Part shown: piece after piece, positions 40,474 through 49,299 of the stretch | Layout of the letters: each line of letters starts with the position of its first letter | Numbering within the stretch: position 1 is the stretch's first letter | DNA from: CAWJLS01 sp963843755 | Lineage (GTDB): Bacteria > Acidobacteriota > Thermoanaerobaculia > Multivoradales > DATKCC01 | Reading direction: 5' to 3' | NCBI GenBank assembly: GCA_963843755.1 | Contig: CAWJLS010000010.1 | Coordinates: 370,544-434,543, forward strand | DNA: 64,000 bases | Program-made: the position numbers and the translations under genes | Notes under the pieces: model-generated | Seen by the model: the letters and a program-made list of their open reading frames with translations, nothing else | Databases searched by the model: none | Told to the model about the DNA's origin: nothing

Positions 40474-41064
40474 TCAGCTCAGCCTCAGCTCGTTGATCAC
40501 ACGCCGGACGCCTTCGACGCTCTTGGCGACCTTCTCGGCGTGCTCCTTGGCGGCCGCGCTCTCGACGATGCCGGAGAGGGTGACCACGCCGTCCTGCACG
40601 TCGACGTCGATGTTGGAGGCGCTGACCTCGGAGTCGACGCCGAGCTTGGCGTCGATCTCGGACGCGAGGGCCGAGTCACCGATGCGCTGGGCGACGCTCG
40701 CCCCCTTGTGGACGCGCAGGCGGTTCTCGACGTTGGTCACGCCGTCGGTGTAGCGGGCGAGCTTGACCGCCTCGGCGACCTTCTCTGCAGTCGGCAGGGA
40801 GCCGCGCAGAGTCACCACGCCGTCGAGGGTGTCGACGTCGACGTCGAACGGGTTGAGCTCCGGGTCGGCGGTGATCTTGGTCTTCACCTTCGCCGTGATC
40901 GCCGCGTCGTCGACCTGGCGGCCGGCCGGCTGGGTCGAGGCGCAGGCGCCGGCTCCGAGGACGAGAACGGCCAGGCCGGCACAGAGCAGCAGGCCGGCGA
41001 GGGCGGAGGCGGGACGGGGGAATCGGTGGCTACGGGTTCGGGTCGTCAGGTTCGTCAGGGTCAT
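40474..41064 (-). CDS. Lipoprotein with two BON domains (OsmY-like), copy 2
   Basis: A 196-residue relative of the downstream BON lipoprotein. Signal with lipobox (LGAGACAST); domain 1 about 55-120 (TADPELNPFDVDVDTLDGVVTLRGS contains the core), domain 2 about 128-196 (DVQDGVVTLSGIVES). A GGAG element precedes the start at 41064. The two genes probably arose by duplication; both likely act at the outer membrane or periplasm. Confidence 0.85.
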   Translation of the reverse strand: MTLTNLTTRTRSHRFPRPASALAGLLLCAGLAVLVLGAGACASTQPAGRQVDDAAITAKVKTKITADPELNPFDVDVDTLDGVVTLRGSLPTAEKVAEAVKLARYTDGVTNVENRLRVHKGASVAQRIGDSALASEIDAKLGVDSEVSASNIDVDVQDGVVTLSGIVESAAAKEHAEKVAKSVEGVRRVINELRLS

Positions 41065-41231
41065 CGAGAGAGTCTCTCCTTCCGTTCGTTCCAAGGGATG
41101 TCTCTTTCTCTTTGTAGGCTTCAGTGCTTGCTGTCCCAGTCCCGGCAGGTGTTCGAAGCAGGAGTCGTGCCAGGACCACCCTGGAGCCGGTGGGAACCCG
41201 GGCCGGGCTCGCGAGCCGTCCGCGGCGCCGG

Positions 41232-41240
41232 TGCTAGACT
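41232..41240 (+). promoter_or_regulatory. Extended -10 upstream of the aconitase-family gene
   Basis: TGCTAGACT, followed by CGACGGCG, lies about 155 nt before the ATG at 41396. An almost identical 17-nt stretch occurs upstream of the STAS gene at 45001. No consensus -35 is visible. Confidence 0.5.
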
Positions 41241-41395
41241 CGACGGCGTCCTGTCGCGGCGCCCTTCCTGGTGCGTGGCAGGCCGCGGCGAGCGGCGGAT
41301 GGACTGGCCAGGAGGCGTCTTCGAGCCTCCGGAAGCGCCCGGAGACGAGCGTCCGCCAACCCCCCTTGAACGACCCCCGCGAGGTGGCACTTCCG

Positions 41396-43417
41396 ATGAA
41401 ACCCCCCGAGATCGTCCGACTCACTCCCGGCAAGCGCGTCCTCTTCCTGACCAAGGATCCGGACCTGATCCGCAGGCAGCTCGCCGGCGAGCTCGACCTG
41501 AGCATGGACGATCTCTCCGTCGACGATCTGCTCGACGACATCAACACGGACGCCATGACCCCGGCCTGGGTCTGTTTCAGCCACCGGCCCGAGGACATCG
41601 CCCGCGACGCCTACGCCGGCTTGATCGTCGACGGCGAGCGACTGTTCGAGCGCGACGCGCTCCGGGACGGCGGCTTCGAGGTGATCGTCTCCGGCGTGCG
41701 CAAGGGGGTCGGCAGCTCGCGGGAGACGGCGGTGCAGGCGGAGAAGTGGTGTGGCATCCGGATCGCCGTCGCCGACTCGTTCGCGCCGATCCACGCCCGC
41801 AACAACGTCAACCAGGGCGTCCTGATGGCCGACCACTCCATGCTCCGGCGACTCCAGGCGGGCGAGGGGGTGCCGCTCGAAGAGTTCTGCGCCGGCCGGG
41901 ATCCGATCAGCCGCCTGGTCGTCCGCCAGGGCGGCCTGTTCCCGTTCGCCAAGGCGCTGGCCGCCGGCGAGATCGAGCTGCCGCGCCCAGACACCGGCGA
42001 GCGGCCGATGACCATGGCTGAGAAGATCCTCGCCTCCCACCTGATCTCCGACGGCGACAGCCCTGGGGGCGACGGGTCCCGCTACGTCAAGCCGGGCGAC
42101 GCGGTGGTGGTGCGGGTCGACGGCGGCTACAGCCACGAGTTCACCACCGCCCAGGTGCACTACTTCCTGGAGCAGGAGTACGGCGGCGACTACGCGGTTC
42201 AGGACCCGTCGAAGTTCGCCGTCTTCGAAGACCACCTGATCTATGCCGACGACGTGCCGAAGATGCGCGGCTTCATCGGCAAGATCGACGTTCTCCGCGA
42301 CCTCCAGCGCGACCTCCAGCGCCATACCGGCGTGCGCGACTACTCGGCAAAGGACCGGGTTTCGCCGGGGATCTGCCACGAGGTGGCCCGCGAGCAGCTC
42401 ATCGAGCCGGGCGACTTCATCCAGGCGACCGACAGCCACACCTGCATGGGCGGCGTCAACAACGCCCTGGCCTGGGGCGTCGGGGCGACCGAGTACGCCA
42501 ACCTGCTCCACTCCGGCTTCACCCAGGTGGAGGTGCCGGAGTCGATCCGCTTCGAGCTGACCGGCGCCCTCGCCGACGGGGTGACGGCCAAGGACGTGAT
42601 GCTCTACATCCTGCTCGAGTACGCCAAGCCCCAGAAGACGCTCAACCGCGTGATGGAGTTCACCGGCCCTGGGCTGGCGAGCCTGTCGATGGACGAGCGG
42701 GCGACGCTGACCAACATGGCGACCGAGTGCTCGGCGCGGACCGCGATCGTCGAGGCGGACGAGGAGACCTTCCGCTGGATCGCGGAGTGGCGGCCGGGGG
42801 CCGACGTCGAGCGCATGCGCCGGCGGGCGGTCCGGCCGGACCCGGAGGCGGTCTATACCGGCGGCGTCTACACCGTCGACCTGTCGGCGATCCGGCCGAT
42901 GGTCGCCCATCCGGGGGATCCGGACCACGGGGTGCCGTCGGACCCGACCAACGGGGCGTTCGTCGACGAGCTCGACGACGTCGCCGTCGACATCGCCTAT
43001 GGCGGGAGCTGCACCGCCGGCAAGATCGACGACCTGGAGTTCTACCACCGGGTGGCCGCGGAGGCGGTCGAGGCCGGCCTGCGGGTGCACGATGGCGTGC
43101 GCTTCCTGATCCAGTTCGGCTCCGAAGCGGTGGAGCGCCACTGCCGGGAGAAGGGGATGATCGAGACCTTCGAGCGGGCCGGCGTCCAGCTCATCCAGCC
43201 CGGCTGCGGCGCCTGCATCGGCTGCGGCCCCGGGGTCTCGGACCGCGCCGACCAGGTGACCGTCTCGGCGATCAACCGCAACTACAAGGGGCGCTCCGGC
43301 CCGGGGCGGCTCTATCTGGCGTCGCCGCTGACGGTGGCGGCGTCCGCCTTCACCGGCAAGATCACCGCCTACCGCCGGGGAATGTTCGCGCGGGTGGTAG
43401 CGCCTGCAGCCGTCTAG
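41396..43417 (+). CDS. Aconitase/isopropylmalate-dehydratase-family enzyme, swivel domain first
   Basis: A 673-residue hydro-lyase. Residues about 90-190 form the swivel domain (GVRKGVGSSRETA, FAPIHARNNVNQGVL), placed before the large Fe-S domains. The cluster cysteines are visible in ATDSHTCMGG and GCGACIGCGPG, with a serine-rich substrate loop (GGSCTAGKIDD). This domain order is that of an AcnB-like or fused LeuD-LeuC type protein, so it could serve the TCA cycle or leucine/homocitrate-type reactions. It is preceded by an extended -10 and a 155-nt leader, and stands alone. Confidence 0.8.
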   Translation: MKPPEIVRLTPGKRVLFLTKDPDLIRRQLAGELDLSMDDLSVDDLLDDINTDAMTPAWVCFSHRPEDIARDAYAGLIVDGERLFERDALRDGGFEVIVSGVRKGVGSSRETAVQAEKWCGIRIAVADSFAPIHARNNVNQGVLMADHSMLRRLQAGEGVPLEEFCAGRDPISRLVVRQGGLFPFAKALAAGEIELPRPDTGERPMTMAEKILASHLISDGDSPGGDGSRYVKPGDAVVVRVDGGYSHEFTTAQVHYFLEQEYGGDYAVQDPSKFAVFEDHLIYADDVPKMRGFIGKIDVLRDLQRDLQRHTGVRDYSAKDRVSPGICHEVAREQLIEPGDFIQATDSHTCMGGVNNALAWGVGATEYANLLHSGFTQVEVPESIRFELTGALADGVTAKDVMLYILLEYAKPQKTLNRVMEFTGPGLASLSMDERATLTNMATECSARTAIVEADEETFRWIAEWRPGADVERMRRRAVRPDPEAVYTGGVYTVDLSAIRPMVAHPGDPDHGVPSDPTNGAFVDELDDVAVDIAYGGSCTAGKIDDLEFYHRVAAEAVEAGLRVHDGVRFLIQFGSEAVERHCREKGMIETFERAGVQLIQPGCGACIGCGPGVSDRADQVTVSAINRNYKGRSGPGRLYLASPLTVAASAFTGKITAYRRGMFARVVAPAAV

Positions 43418-43448
43418 CGAGACCCGCGGCCGGCGAGAGAACCGAAAA

Positions 43449-43478
43449 ACGGCCCGCGGTGCGCTCACCGCGGGCCGT
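43449..43478 (-). terminator. Strong rho-independent terminator for the fadL gene
   Basis: A perfect 13-bp stem (ACGGCCCGCGGTG / CACCGCGGGCCGT) with a 4-nt loop. On the minus strand it is followed by TTTTTC, a proper U-tract, so it ends the leftward FadL transcript. It may also stop rightward transcription from the aconitase gene. It is the clearest classical terminator in the window. Confidence 0.85.
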
Positions 43479-43505
43479 CGGCGTTTCGGGCGCTGCGCGC
43501 GGCGC

Positions 43506-44819
43506 TCAGAAGTGCCAGCGGGCGGAGACGGAGAGGATCTGCTCCGAGCTTCCGAAGGTCCCGTTCGTCACCGGAGCCCCGTCGAGGACGAACCGGCTGT
43601 CGAGATCGTCGTGATCCCAGTACGAGTAGCCGGCGTCGAAGGTGACCGACGGCAACCGGTAGCTCGTCCCGACCGAGTAGACGATGGCATCGCCCCAGGG
43701 CGCCTGGAACGACGCGTCGCCGTTCGGCGTCGGCGACTGCTCCCACGCCAGCCCCGCCGAGAGCTGCCAGTGGGCCCCGAGGTCTCCCTCGCCGCCCAGG
43801 CGCACGCTCCAGGCCTCGTCGCGGTCGTCCAGGGCCAAGGGGGAGAGCTCTTCCGACGGAGGGCCCAGGAGGTTCGGTTGGTTCCGGACGAGCGTCCGGC
43901 TGGTGGACGAGCCGGCGTAGGCGACGTCGAGCTCGAGGCGGAGCGCCGGGCGGGGCGCGAGCCACCCACCGACCACCGCCTGGTCCGGGAGCTCGATCGT
44001 CTGGCGGAAGGTGGGCTGCTCGAGCTGGATGGGCAGGTCCGGGAGCCCGGGCACGTCGAAGCTCAGCCGGCCCGTGTCGTCACTCGTCAGGGAGACGCCT
44101 TGGCGATAGACGGCTCCCCATCCCCATCGGGGAGCGGCGTACTGGAGGCCGAGGTCGAAGCCGATGTCGGAATCGCTGCCGTCGGCGCGCAGCGCGATCT
44201 CCAGCGGAATCGTGTTGTCGGCGGCCGGCCCGCCGTTCGCGATCTCGTGGATGCCGTACTTCAGGTCGCCGGTGACATAGCGCAGACCGCCGCCCAGGCT
44301 CCAACGATCGGTCAGACGGAACGCGACGACCGGGTGGATCTGCCACAGCTCGGCGTCGGTTTCGAACGTCGCCTCGAAGAGATTGGACCCCCGGGCCGTC
44401 CACTGGAGAGAGGTCCAGAGCGGGGAGTCGACGCCCAGGCCGAGAACCACCCGGTCCGCCCGGCCCGGGAGACGGTAGGTGAGGTAGGCGGCCGGCAGGA
44501 CGTCGGTCGAGTCGTCGAGCTCGAAGCGGTCGCTTCCGCCCCGTGCCTTCGCGTCCAGGCTCTGGGCGTCGGCGCCGAGCTGGAGCTGAAAGCCATCGAG
44601 GCGGGCGATCCCCGCCGGGTTGTAGGTGACCGCCGACGGGTCGTCGGCGCGGGCGACGAAGGCGCCGGCCTGGGCGGTCGCACGGCCGCCGTGCTGGGTC
44701 GACCCCCACGAGGCGGCGCGGGCCGAGCCCTGGATGAAGGGAACGAACAGAAGAGCGAATGTCAAGCTGAGGCGGACCGGAAGCGAGCGAGCGCGTCCGG
44801 CACGGTGGCATCGAGGCAT
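43506..44819 (-). CDS. FadL/TodX (OmpP1) outer-membrane transporter
   Basis: A 437-residue beta-barrel protein. A signal peptide (LSLTFALLFVPFIQGSARA) precedes the family opening GGRATAQAGAFVARADDPSAVTYNPAG, and the protein ends in a terminal Phe (SARWHF) as outer-membrane barrels do. Family members take up long-chain fatty acids or hydrophobic compounds. GGAGG precedes the ATG at 44819. Nearby lipid-modification genes lie 23 kb away, so no direct link is claimed. Confidence 0.88.
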   Translation of the reverse strand: MPRCHRAGRARSLPVRLSLTFALLFVPFIQGSARAASWGSTQHGGRATAQAGAFVARADDPSAVTYNPAGIARLDGFQLQLGADAQSLDAKARGGSDRFELDDSTDVLPAAYLTYRLPGRADRVVLGLGVDSPLWTSLQWTARGSNLFEATFETDAELWQIHPVVAFRLTDRWSLGGGLRYVTGDLKYGIHEIANGGPAADNTIPLEIALRADGSDSDIGFDLGLQYAAPRWGWGAVYRQGVSLTSDDTGRLSFDVPGLPDLPIQLEQPTFRQTIELPDQAVVGGWLAPRPALRLELDVAYAGSSTSRTLVRNQPNLLGPPSEELSPLALDDRDEAWSVRLGGEGDLGAHWQLSAGLAWEQSPTPNGDASFQAPWGDAIVYSVGTSYRLPSVTFDAGYSYWDHDDLDSRFVLDGAPVTNGTFGSSEQILSVSARWHF

Positions 44820-44918
44820 CGAGTCCTCCACTGCTGCGCGGGTTTTTGCTGCGTTGCGGCGGGAGCCGGGTCTCCCCCTTTGAACGATCTCGCCGGACGC
44901 TCCGGCGACCTCGTTACT

Positions 44919-44947
44919 ATTTTCACTGAATTGAGATGATGTTGCAA
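44919..44947 (-). promoter_or_regulatory. AT-rich promoter region upstream of fadL
   Basis: On the minus strand TTGCAA (44942-44947), a 17-nt spacer and GAAAAT (44919-44924) form a moderate promoter inside an AT-rich island. AATTGA occurs twice, 17 nt apart (44929 and 44946). In the leader, a 7-bp hairpin with a 3-nt loop (44891-44907) precedes the coding region. Confidence 0.5.
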
Positions 44948-45000
44948 TTGATGACGGTGTTCGATCCCGCACCGTGCGCTTCCGCCCCGGGTGTGGGGCC

Positions 45001-45009
45001 TGCTAGACT
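45001..45009 (+). promoter_or_regulatory. Extended -10 upstream of the STAS gene
   Basis: TGCTAGACT followed by CGGCGGCG, closely matching the element upstream of the aconitase-family gene. It lies 73 nt before the STAS ATG. Confidence 0.5.
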
Positions 45010-45082
45010 CGGCGGCGGCTTCCGGGCACGAGAGTGGAGTACGGACCGACCGTCGCCGGGAGCCCTGACGGACGCCTGACCG

Positions 45083-45427
45083 ATGATCGTCGAAAAACGG
45101 CACCTGGACGGGTACATCCTCCTCAACGTCGAGGGGGTGATCAAGCTCGGCGAGAGCGCCGAGTTCTTCGCCCAAACCCTCGAGCGCGCGCTGGCCGAGG
45201 ACGAAGGCCACGTGCTGGTCGATTTCTCGAAGATCAACTACATCGACTCCACCGGCATCGGTGAGCTGGTCGGCTACCTGGGCCAGTTCCGCGATCGTCA
45301 CCGTAAGCTGATCCTGATCAACCCGACGGACCGCATCCTGCGCCTGCTCGAGGTGGCGCGCCTGGCCGAGCTGTTCTCGATCTACGACACGGTCGACGAC
45401 GCCATCCAGTCAGAGGCCAGGGCGTGA
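45083..45427 (+). CDS. STAS-domain anti-sigma factor antagonist
   Basis: A 114-residue STAS protein. The phosphorylatable Ser sits in INYIDSTGIGELV, the hallmark of SpoIIAA/RsbV. In partner switching, an RsbU-type phosphatase removes phosphate from this Ser, releasing a sigma factor or other target. Two such phosphatases are encoded at 7716 and 20835; no RsbW-type kinase is seen. The downstream rhodanese gene overlaps by GTGA. Confidence 0.88.
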   Translation: MIVEKRHLDGYILLNVEGVIKLGESAEFFAQTLERALAEDEGHVLVDFSKINYIDSTGIGELVGYLGQFRDRHRKLILINPTDRILRLLEVARLAELFSIYDTVDDAIQSEARA

Positions 45428-45918
45428 CCGGAGCCCGACGCTCCGCGGGCGTGCGGGCCTCGAGCGTCGTGGCGCTGGCCCTCGCCTGTCTCCTCGGGGC
45501 CTGCCGCTCGTCGGCCGACGGCAAGCCCACCCACCCCTTCGACATGGTGCAGCCGCCGGTGGCGTTCGAGATGCTGCGCGACAACCCCCGGCTGCCGGTC
45601 CTCGACCTGCGCACCCGCTACGAGTTCTCCGGCCCGGCGGGCCACATCCGCGGCGCCCGCAACGTCCCGCTGGACGAGCTGCCGCTGCGCCTGAGCGACC
45701 TCGCCGGCCTCAAGGCGCGGACCTTCCTGATCTACTGCGGCCACGACGACTGCGGCCTGCGCGCTCTCGAGATCCTGCGCAAGGCGGGGTTTGACGAGGC
45801 GGTGCTGATGGACGGCGGGCTCGATCGCTGGGTGGCGGGCGGCTTCGGCACAGTGGTCGGCCCGCCCCCTCCCATGTACTTCCCCGAAGAAGACAGCGAA
45901 GAGGTCGTGGTCGACTGA
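45424..45918 (+). CDS. Rhodanese-domain lipoprotein
   Basis: A 164-residue protein with a lipoprotein signal (VALALACLLGACRSS) and one rhodanese domain: PVLDLRTRYEFSGPAGHIRGARNVP, catalytic Cys in LIYCGHDDCG. Rhodaneses transfer sulfane sulfur. Exported lipoprotein forms are less common and may act in redox or sulfur detoxification. It is coupled to the STAS gene, a pairing whose meaning is unclear. The C-terminus is acidic. Confidence 0.82.
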   Translation: MTGARRSAGVRASSVVALALACLLGACRSSADGKPTHPFDMVQPPVAFEMLRDNPRLPVLDLRTRYEFSGPAGHIRGARNVPLDELPLRLSDLAGLKARTFLIYCGHDDCGLRALEILRKAGFDEAVLMDGGLDRWVAGGFGTVVGPPPPMYFPEEDSEEVVVD

Positions 45919-45944
45919 CGGCCCGCCGGTCCTGACGCGAGCGA

Positions 45945-45989
45945 CCCGATCGGGACGATCGGCCCGACCCATCTGATCGAACCGAACCG
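45945..45989. repeat. 9-nt degenerate tract before the FHA-GAF-cyclase gene
   Basis: Five units of period 9 with a GA core (CCCGATCGG, GACGATCGG, CCCGACCCA, TCTGATCGA, ACCGAACCG) lie between the rhodanese gene and the -10 element of the next gene. Confidence 0.75.
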
Positions 45990-46007
45990 CCGGTGTAGGA
46001 TCGAGCC

Positions 46008-47813
46008 ATGCTCCAACTCCGGTGCCGGATCGACGGGGCCGAGCGGACCTATCCCCTGGTGGGTGAGCGGATCCGGATTGGTCGCGGACCCGCCAACGAG
46101 GTGCGCCTGCTCGATCCGTCGGTGTCGCGCCACCACGCGGTGATCGAGCGTCGGGAGGAGACGGTCCCGGGGGCCGAGGCGGACGTCGCGCCCCGCGTGA
46201 GCACCTGGATCGTCCGCGACCTGGGGAGCACCAACGGCACCCGGGTCAACGGCGAGCGGATCGACGGCGGTCCGCTGGCCGCCGGCGACGATCTCCGGAT
46301 CGGTGCCTTCGACCTGCAGGTGGAGGAGGTCACCGAGGGCGGCAGCCTTCTCGGTCCGCGGCCGCCGGCGGACTGGACCGAGCGCACCAAGCCGGCGCCG
46401 CCGCCACCGGAAACCGCCCCGACCGGAACCCCGACCGGAGCGTCCGCGCCCCCGCCCCTGCCCGCGCCCCGGACACCCGGCCCCCGGCACCCGGTCGACG
46501 TGTCCCACCTGCCCAACGCGAGCATCGTCCGCCCGCTGGCGGACTTCACCAGCGACTACGGGCTGTCCGGCGAGCACGAGGCGCCCGCCCGCGCCACGGA
46601 GCGCGCCGCGGCCGACGAGAGCGAGGTGGCTTACGGCAACCGGGTCTTCGGCTACCTGACCCGGCTGGCCCAGCTCCTGATCACCGCCGAGGCGGTGCCG
46701 GACGTGCTCGAACGGGTGGTCGAGATCGCCTTCGAGGCGCTGCCGGTCGAGCGCGGCTTCATCCTGATCCAGGACCGGGACGGCCGGCCGGTGTGCGAGC
46801 TGGCGCGGTTCGGCGATCGGGTCGAGCATCGGCCGGAGGAGGGGGTGCCGGTCTCCCAGACGATCCTCGACGCGGTGATGAACGAGCGCCTGGCGCTGCT
46901 CACCTTCGACGCCCAGGTGGACGACCGGCTGGCGGTGGGGGACTCGATCCGCATCCACGGCATCCGCGCCGCCATGAGCGCGCCGCTCTGGTCGGGGCAG
47001 GGGATCATCGGCGTGATCCAGGTCGACTCACCGGTCCAGGCGGGGGCGTTCGGCGAGCGCGACCTCGATTTCCTCACCGCCCTGGCCAACTACGCGGCGG
47101 TGGCGGTCGAACGCCTGCGCCACGCCCACCAGATCGAGGTCGAGCGCCGCCTGCGGAGTCGCTTCGAGCGCTACCACTCGCCGTCGGTGATCGAGGAGAT
47201 GCTGCGCCAGAGCGAGGCGGCGGAGCTGGAGGCCGACAGCGGCGTGCGCAAGCTGCAGGTGACCGACGCGACGGTGCTCTTCGCCGACCTGGTCGGGTTC
47301 ACGGCCCTCGCCGAGCAGCTCGATCCGGGGGCGGTGGCCGAGCTGCTGGAGGGCTACTTCAACCACGCGGTGGAGGCGATCTTCGCCGCCGGCGGGACGC
47401 TCGACAAGTTCATCGGCGACGCCGTCATGGCGTTCTTCGGCGCCCCCTACGAGCAGCCCGACCACGCCCGCCGGGCAGTGGAGGCGGCGATCGGCATCCA
47501 CCGCAAGGTGGCCGAGTGGAACGAGACGCGACGCCAGGAGGGGCAGCCGGCGCTCGAGCTGCGGATCGGGATCAACAGCGGACCGGTGGTGGTCGGCGAC
47601 GTGGGCGCCGCCCGCCGCGTCGACTACACGGTGCTCGGCAACACGGTCAACGTGGCGGCCCGGCTCGAGCAGTTCGTCGCCGCACCGGGCGAGATCGTGG
47701 TCGGGCCGGAGACCCACGGCCGGCTCGGCGGCACCGTCGAGACCGAGGATCTGGGAGACCTGACGCTCAAGGGCCTGCGGGAGAAGGTCCGGGGGTATCG
47801 GGTGGTGTTCTGA
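46008..47813 (+). CDS. FHA-GAF-class III adenylate/guanylate cyclase
   Basis: A 601-residue signalling protein in three parts. FHA domain (about 1-105; IRIGRGPANEVRLLD, VSRHHAVIE, GSTNGTRVNGERI) binds phosphothreonine partners. A Pro-rich linker leads to a GAF domain (about 210-375). The catalytic domain (about 400-601) has the metal Asp in VLFADLVGFTALAE, FIGDAVMAFFG and the transition-state motif NTVNVAARLE. It therefore probably makes cAMP in response to a small ligand and a phosphoprotein. TAGGAT lies 6 nt before the ATG, suggesting a leaderless mRNA. Confidence 0.88.
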   Translation: MLQLRCRIDGAERTYPLVGERIRIGRGPANEVRLLDPSVSRHHAVIERREETVPGAEADVAPRVSTWIVRDLGSTNGTRVNGERIDGGPLAAGDDLRIGAFDLQVEEVTEGGSLLGPRPPADWTERTKPAPPPPETAPTGTPTGASAPPPLPAPRTPGPRHPVDVSHLPNASIVRPLADFTSDYGLSGEHEAPARATERAAADESEVAYGNRVFGYLTRLAQLLITAEAVPDVLERVVEIAFEALPVERGFILIQDRDGRPVCELARFGDRVEHRPEEGVPVSQTILDAVMNERLALLTFDAQVDDRLAVGDSIRIHGIRAAMSAPLWSGQGIIGVIQVDSPVQAGAFGERDLDFLTALANYAAVAVERLRHAHQIEVERRLRSRFERYHSPSVIEEMLRQSEAAELEADSGVRKLQVTDATVLFADLVGFTALAEQLDPGAVAELLEGYFNHAVEAIFAAGGTLDKFIGDAVMAFFGAPYEQPDHARRAVEAAIGIHRKVAEWNETRRQEGQPALELRIGINSGPVVVGDVGAARRVDYTVLGNTVNVAARLEQFVAAPGEIVVGPETHGRLGGTVETEDLGDLTLKGLREKVRGYRVVF

Positions 47814-48439
47814 TGCGGCTCACCCTGGTCACCGGCAATCCGAACAAGCTGGAGGAGGCCCGGCGCATCCTCCGGAGCGTGCCGTCGTCGTCGCTCCTCG
47901 AGCTGACCGCCGAGGCGGTCGACCTGCCCGAGATCCAGTCGCTCGACCTGCGGGAGGTGCTGGAGGCCAAGGCGGAGGAGGCTTGGCGGCGGCTGCGGCG
48001 GCCGGTGGTGGTGGAGGAGACCGGGCTCGAGGTCGAGGCGTTCGGCGGGTTTCCCGGGCCGCTGGTCAAGTGGATGCTCGAGGCGATGGGCGCCGAAGGG
48101 ATCGCCCGGGCCGCGGCCGGCATCGGCGGGTTTGGGCCCGCCCCGGCCTCCCCGGACCAAGGGCCTCCCCGGGCGGTGGCCCGCTGCCAGCTCCTGGTGC
48201 TCGACCGCGGCTCGGCCGAAGGCGGCGGTGAGGTGCGCCGGGTGTTCGGCGAAGGGGTCGAGCGGGGGACGCTGGTGCTGCCGCCGCGGGGCGACGGCGG
48301 CTTCGGCTGGGACCCGGTGTTCCTGCCGGAGGGGGAGACGCGGACCTACGGCGAGCTGCCCGGCGAGGTCAAGGACGAGATCGGCCACCGCGGCAAGGCG
48401 TGGCGCGATCTGCTCGCCAAGCTGGTCGACGGCGTCTAG
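47813..48439 (+). CDS. rdgB: Non-canonical purine NTP pyrophosphatase (RdgB/HAM1)
   Basis: A 208-residue ITPase. TLVTGNPNKLEEA, VVEETGLEVEAF, GPLVKWML, and GFGWDPVFLP, with the later TYGELPGEVKDEIGHRGKA, are family motifs. It removes ITP, dITP and XTP from the nucleotide pool. It overlaps the cyclase gene by one base (TGATG). A central 25-residue insertion (PAPASPDQGPPR region) is longer than usual. Confidence 0.9.
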   Translation: MRLTLVTGNPNKLEEARRILRSVPSSSLLELTAEAVDLPEIQSLDLREVLEAKAEEAWRRLRRPVVVEETGLEVEAFGGFPGPLVKWMLEAMGAEGIARAAAGIGGFGPAPASPDQGPPRAVARCQLLVLDRGSAEGGGEVRRVFGEGVERGTLVLPPRGDGGFGWDPVFLPEGETRTYGELPGEVKDEIGHRGKAWRDLLAKLVDGV

Positions 48440-48449
48440 TCTGTCGGGG

Positions 48450-48512
48450 TGAGTTGGGCCGGTCCGGCGAGCCTGGTCGGTCTGGCGCGTCTGGCCGGGC
48501 CGGCTAGGTCGA
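48450..48512. repeat. 9-nt degenerate tract between rdgB and coaE
   Basis: Seven units of period 9, most ending in TGG or CGG (CCGGTCCGG, CGAGCCTGG, TCGGTCTGG, CGCGTCTGG, CCGGGCCGG), fill the whole space between the two convergent stop codons and run into the end of coaE. Confidence 0.85.
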
Positions 48513-49196
48513 CCCGCCCGAGTGGCCGCTCCCGCGTTCCTCGATCCGTGCGAGCAGCGCGTCGACCGCCCGCGCCAGCTCGTCGAGGGTGCCGTCGTTG
48601 TCCAGGACGACGTCGGCGCCGGCCCGCCGCGCCGCGCCATCGCCCTGGGCCGCCAGGCGGCGCGTCGCCTCCGCCTCGGTCATGCCGCGGCCGATCGCCC
48701 TCTGGAGCCGGGTGGCCGGATCGGCCTCGACGCTCACCACCAGGTCGAAGTCGGGGCCGTAGCCGGCCTCCACCAGCAGCGTCGCCTCGAGCACCACGAT
48801 GTCGCGGCGGTGGACCGGGGACGGGGGGTCGGGCTGCTGTCCCGGCGCCGGGTCCCGGCGCCGCGGGAGACCGCTCGCCAGATCCGCGGCCAGGCGGGCG
48901 AAGCGCTCGCGCACCAGCGGGTGGATCGCCGCCTCGAGCCGGGCGCGGGCCTGGCCGTTCGCGGCGTCTCCGAAGACCCGCTCCGCCAGGCGCTCCCGGT
49001 CGACGGCGCCCCGCTCGTCGAGCAGGTCGTCGCCGAACAGCTCCGCCACGGCCCGGGCGCCGGGCTCCCCCGGCTCGTAGAGCGCGGCCACCAGCCGGTC
49101 GGCGTCGACGACCGTGACGCCGCGCTCGGCGAGCAGCCGCGCCACGGTCGATTTGCCGCCGGCGATGCCGCCGGTGAGGCCGACGCGGAACGTCAT
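48504..49196 (-). CDS. coaE: Dephospho-CoA kinase
   Basis: A 230-residue P-loop kinase: GLTGGIAGGKSTVA, VDADRLV, then HPLVRERF and VVLEATLLVEAGYGPDFDLVV. It catalyses the last step of coenzyme A synthesis. An insertion after residue 110 (GLPRRRDPAPGQQPDPP) is unusual. The 103-nt gap upstream contains two strong GC hairpins (about 49238-49285) that may end the folD transcript. Confidence 0.9.
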   Translation of the reverse strand: MTFRVGLTGGIAGGKSTVARLLAERGVTVVDADRLVAALYEPGEPGARAVAELFGDDLLDERGAVDRERLAERVFGDAANGQARARLEAAIHPLVRERFARLAADLASGLPRRRDPAPGQQPDPPSPVHRRDIVVLEATLLVEAGYGPDFDLVVSVEADPATRLQRAIGRGMTEAEATRRLAAQGDGAARRAGADVVLDNDGTLDELARAVDALLARIEERGSGHSGGST

Positions 49197-49299
49197 CCTC
49201 CGGCTCCCGCCCCATCCCCTTCGGGTACCCCCTCGGCGCCCCCTCGCGGGGGGCAGGGGACGCCCCCACCCGGGGGTCCTGCGGGGGTGGTGTGGGGCT

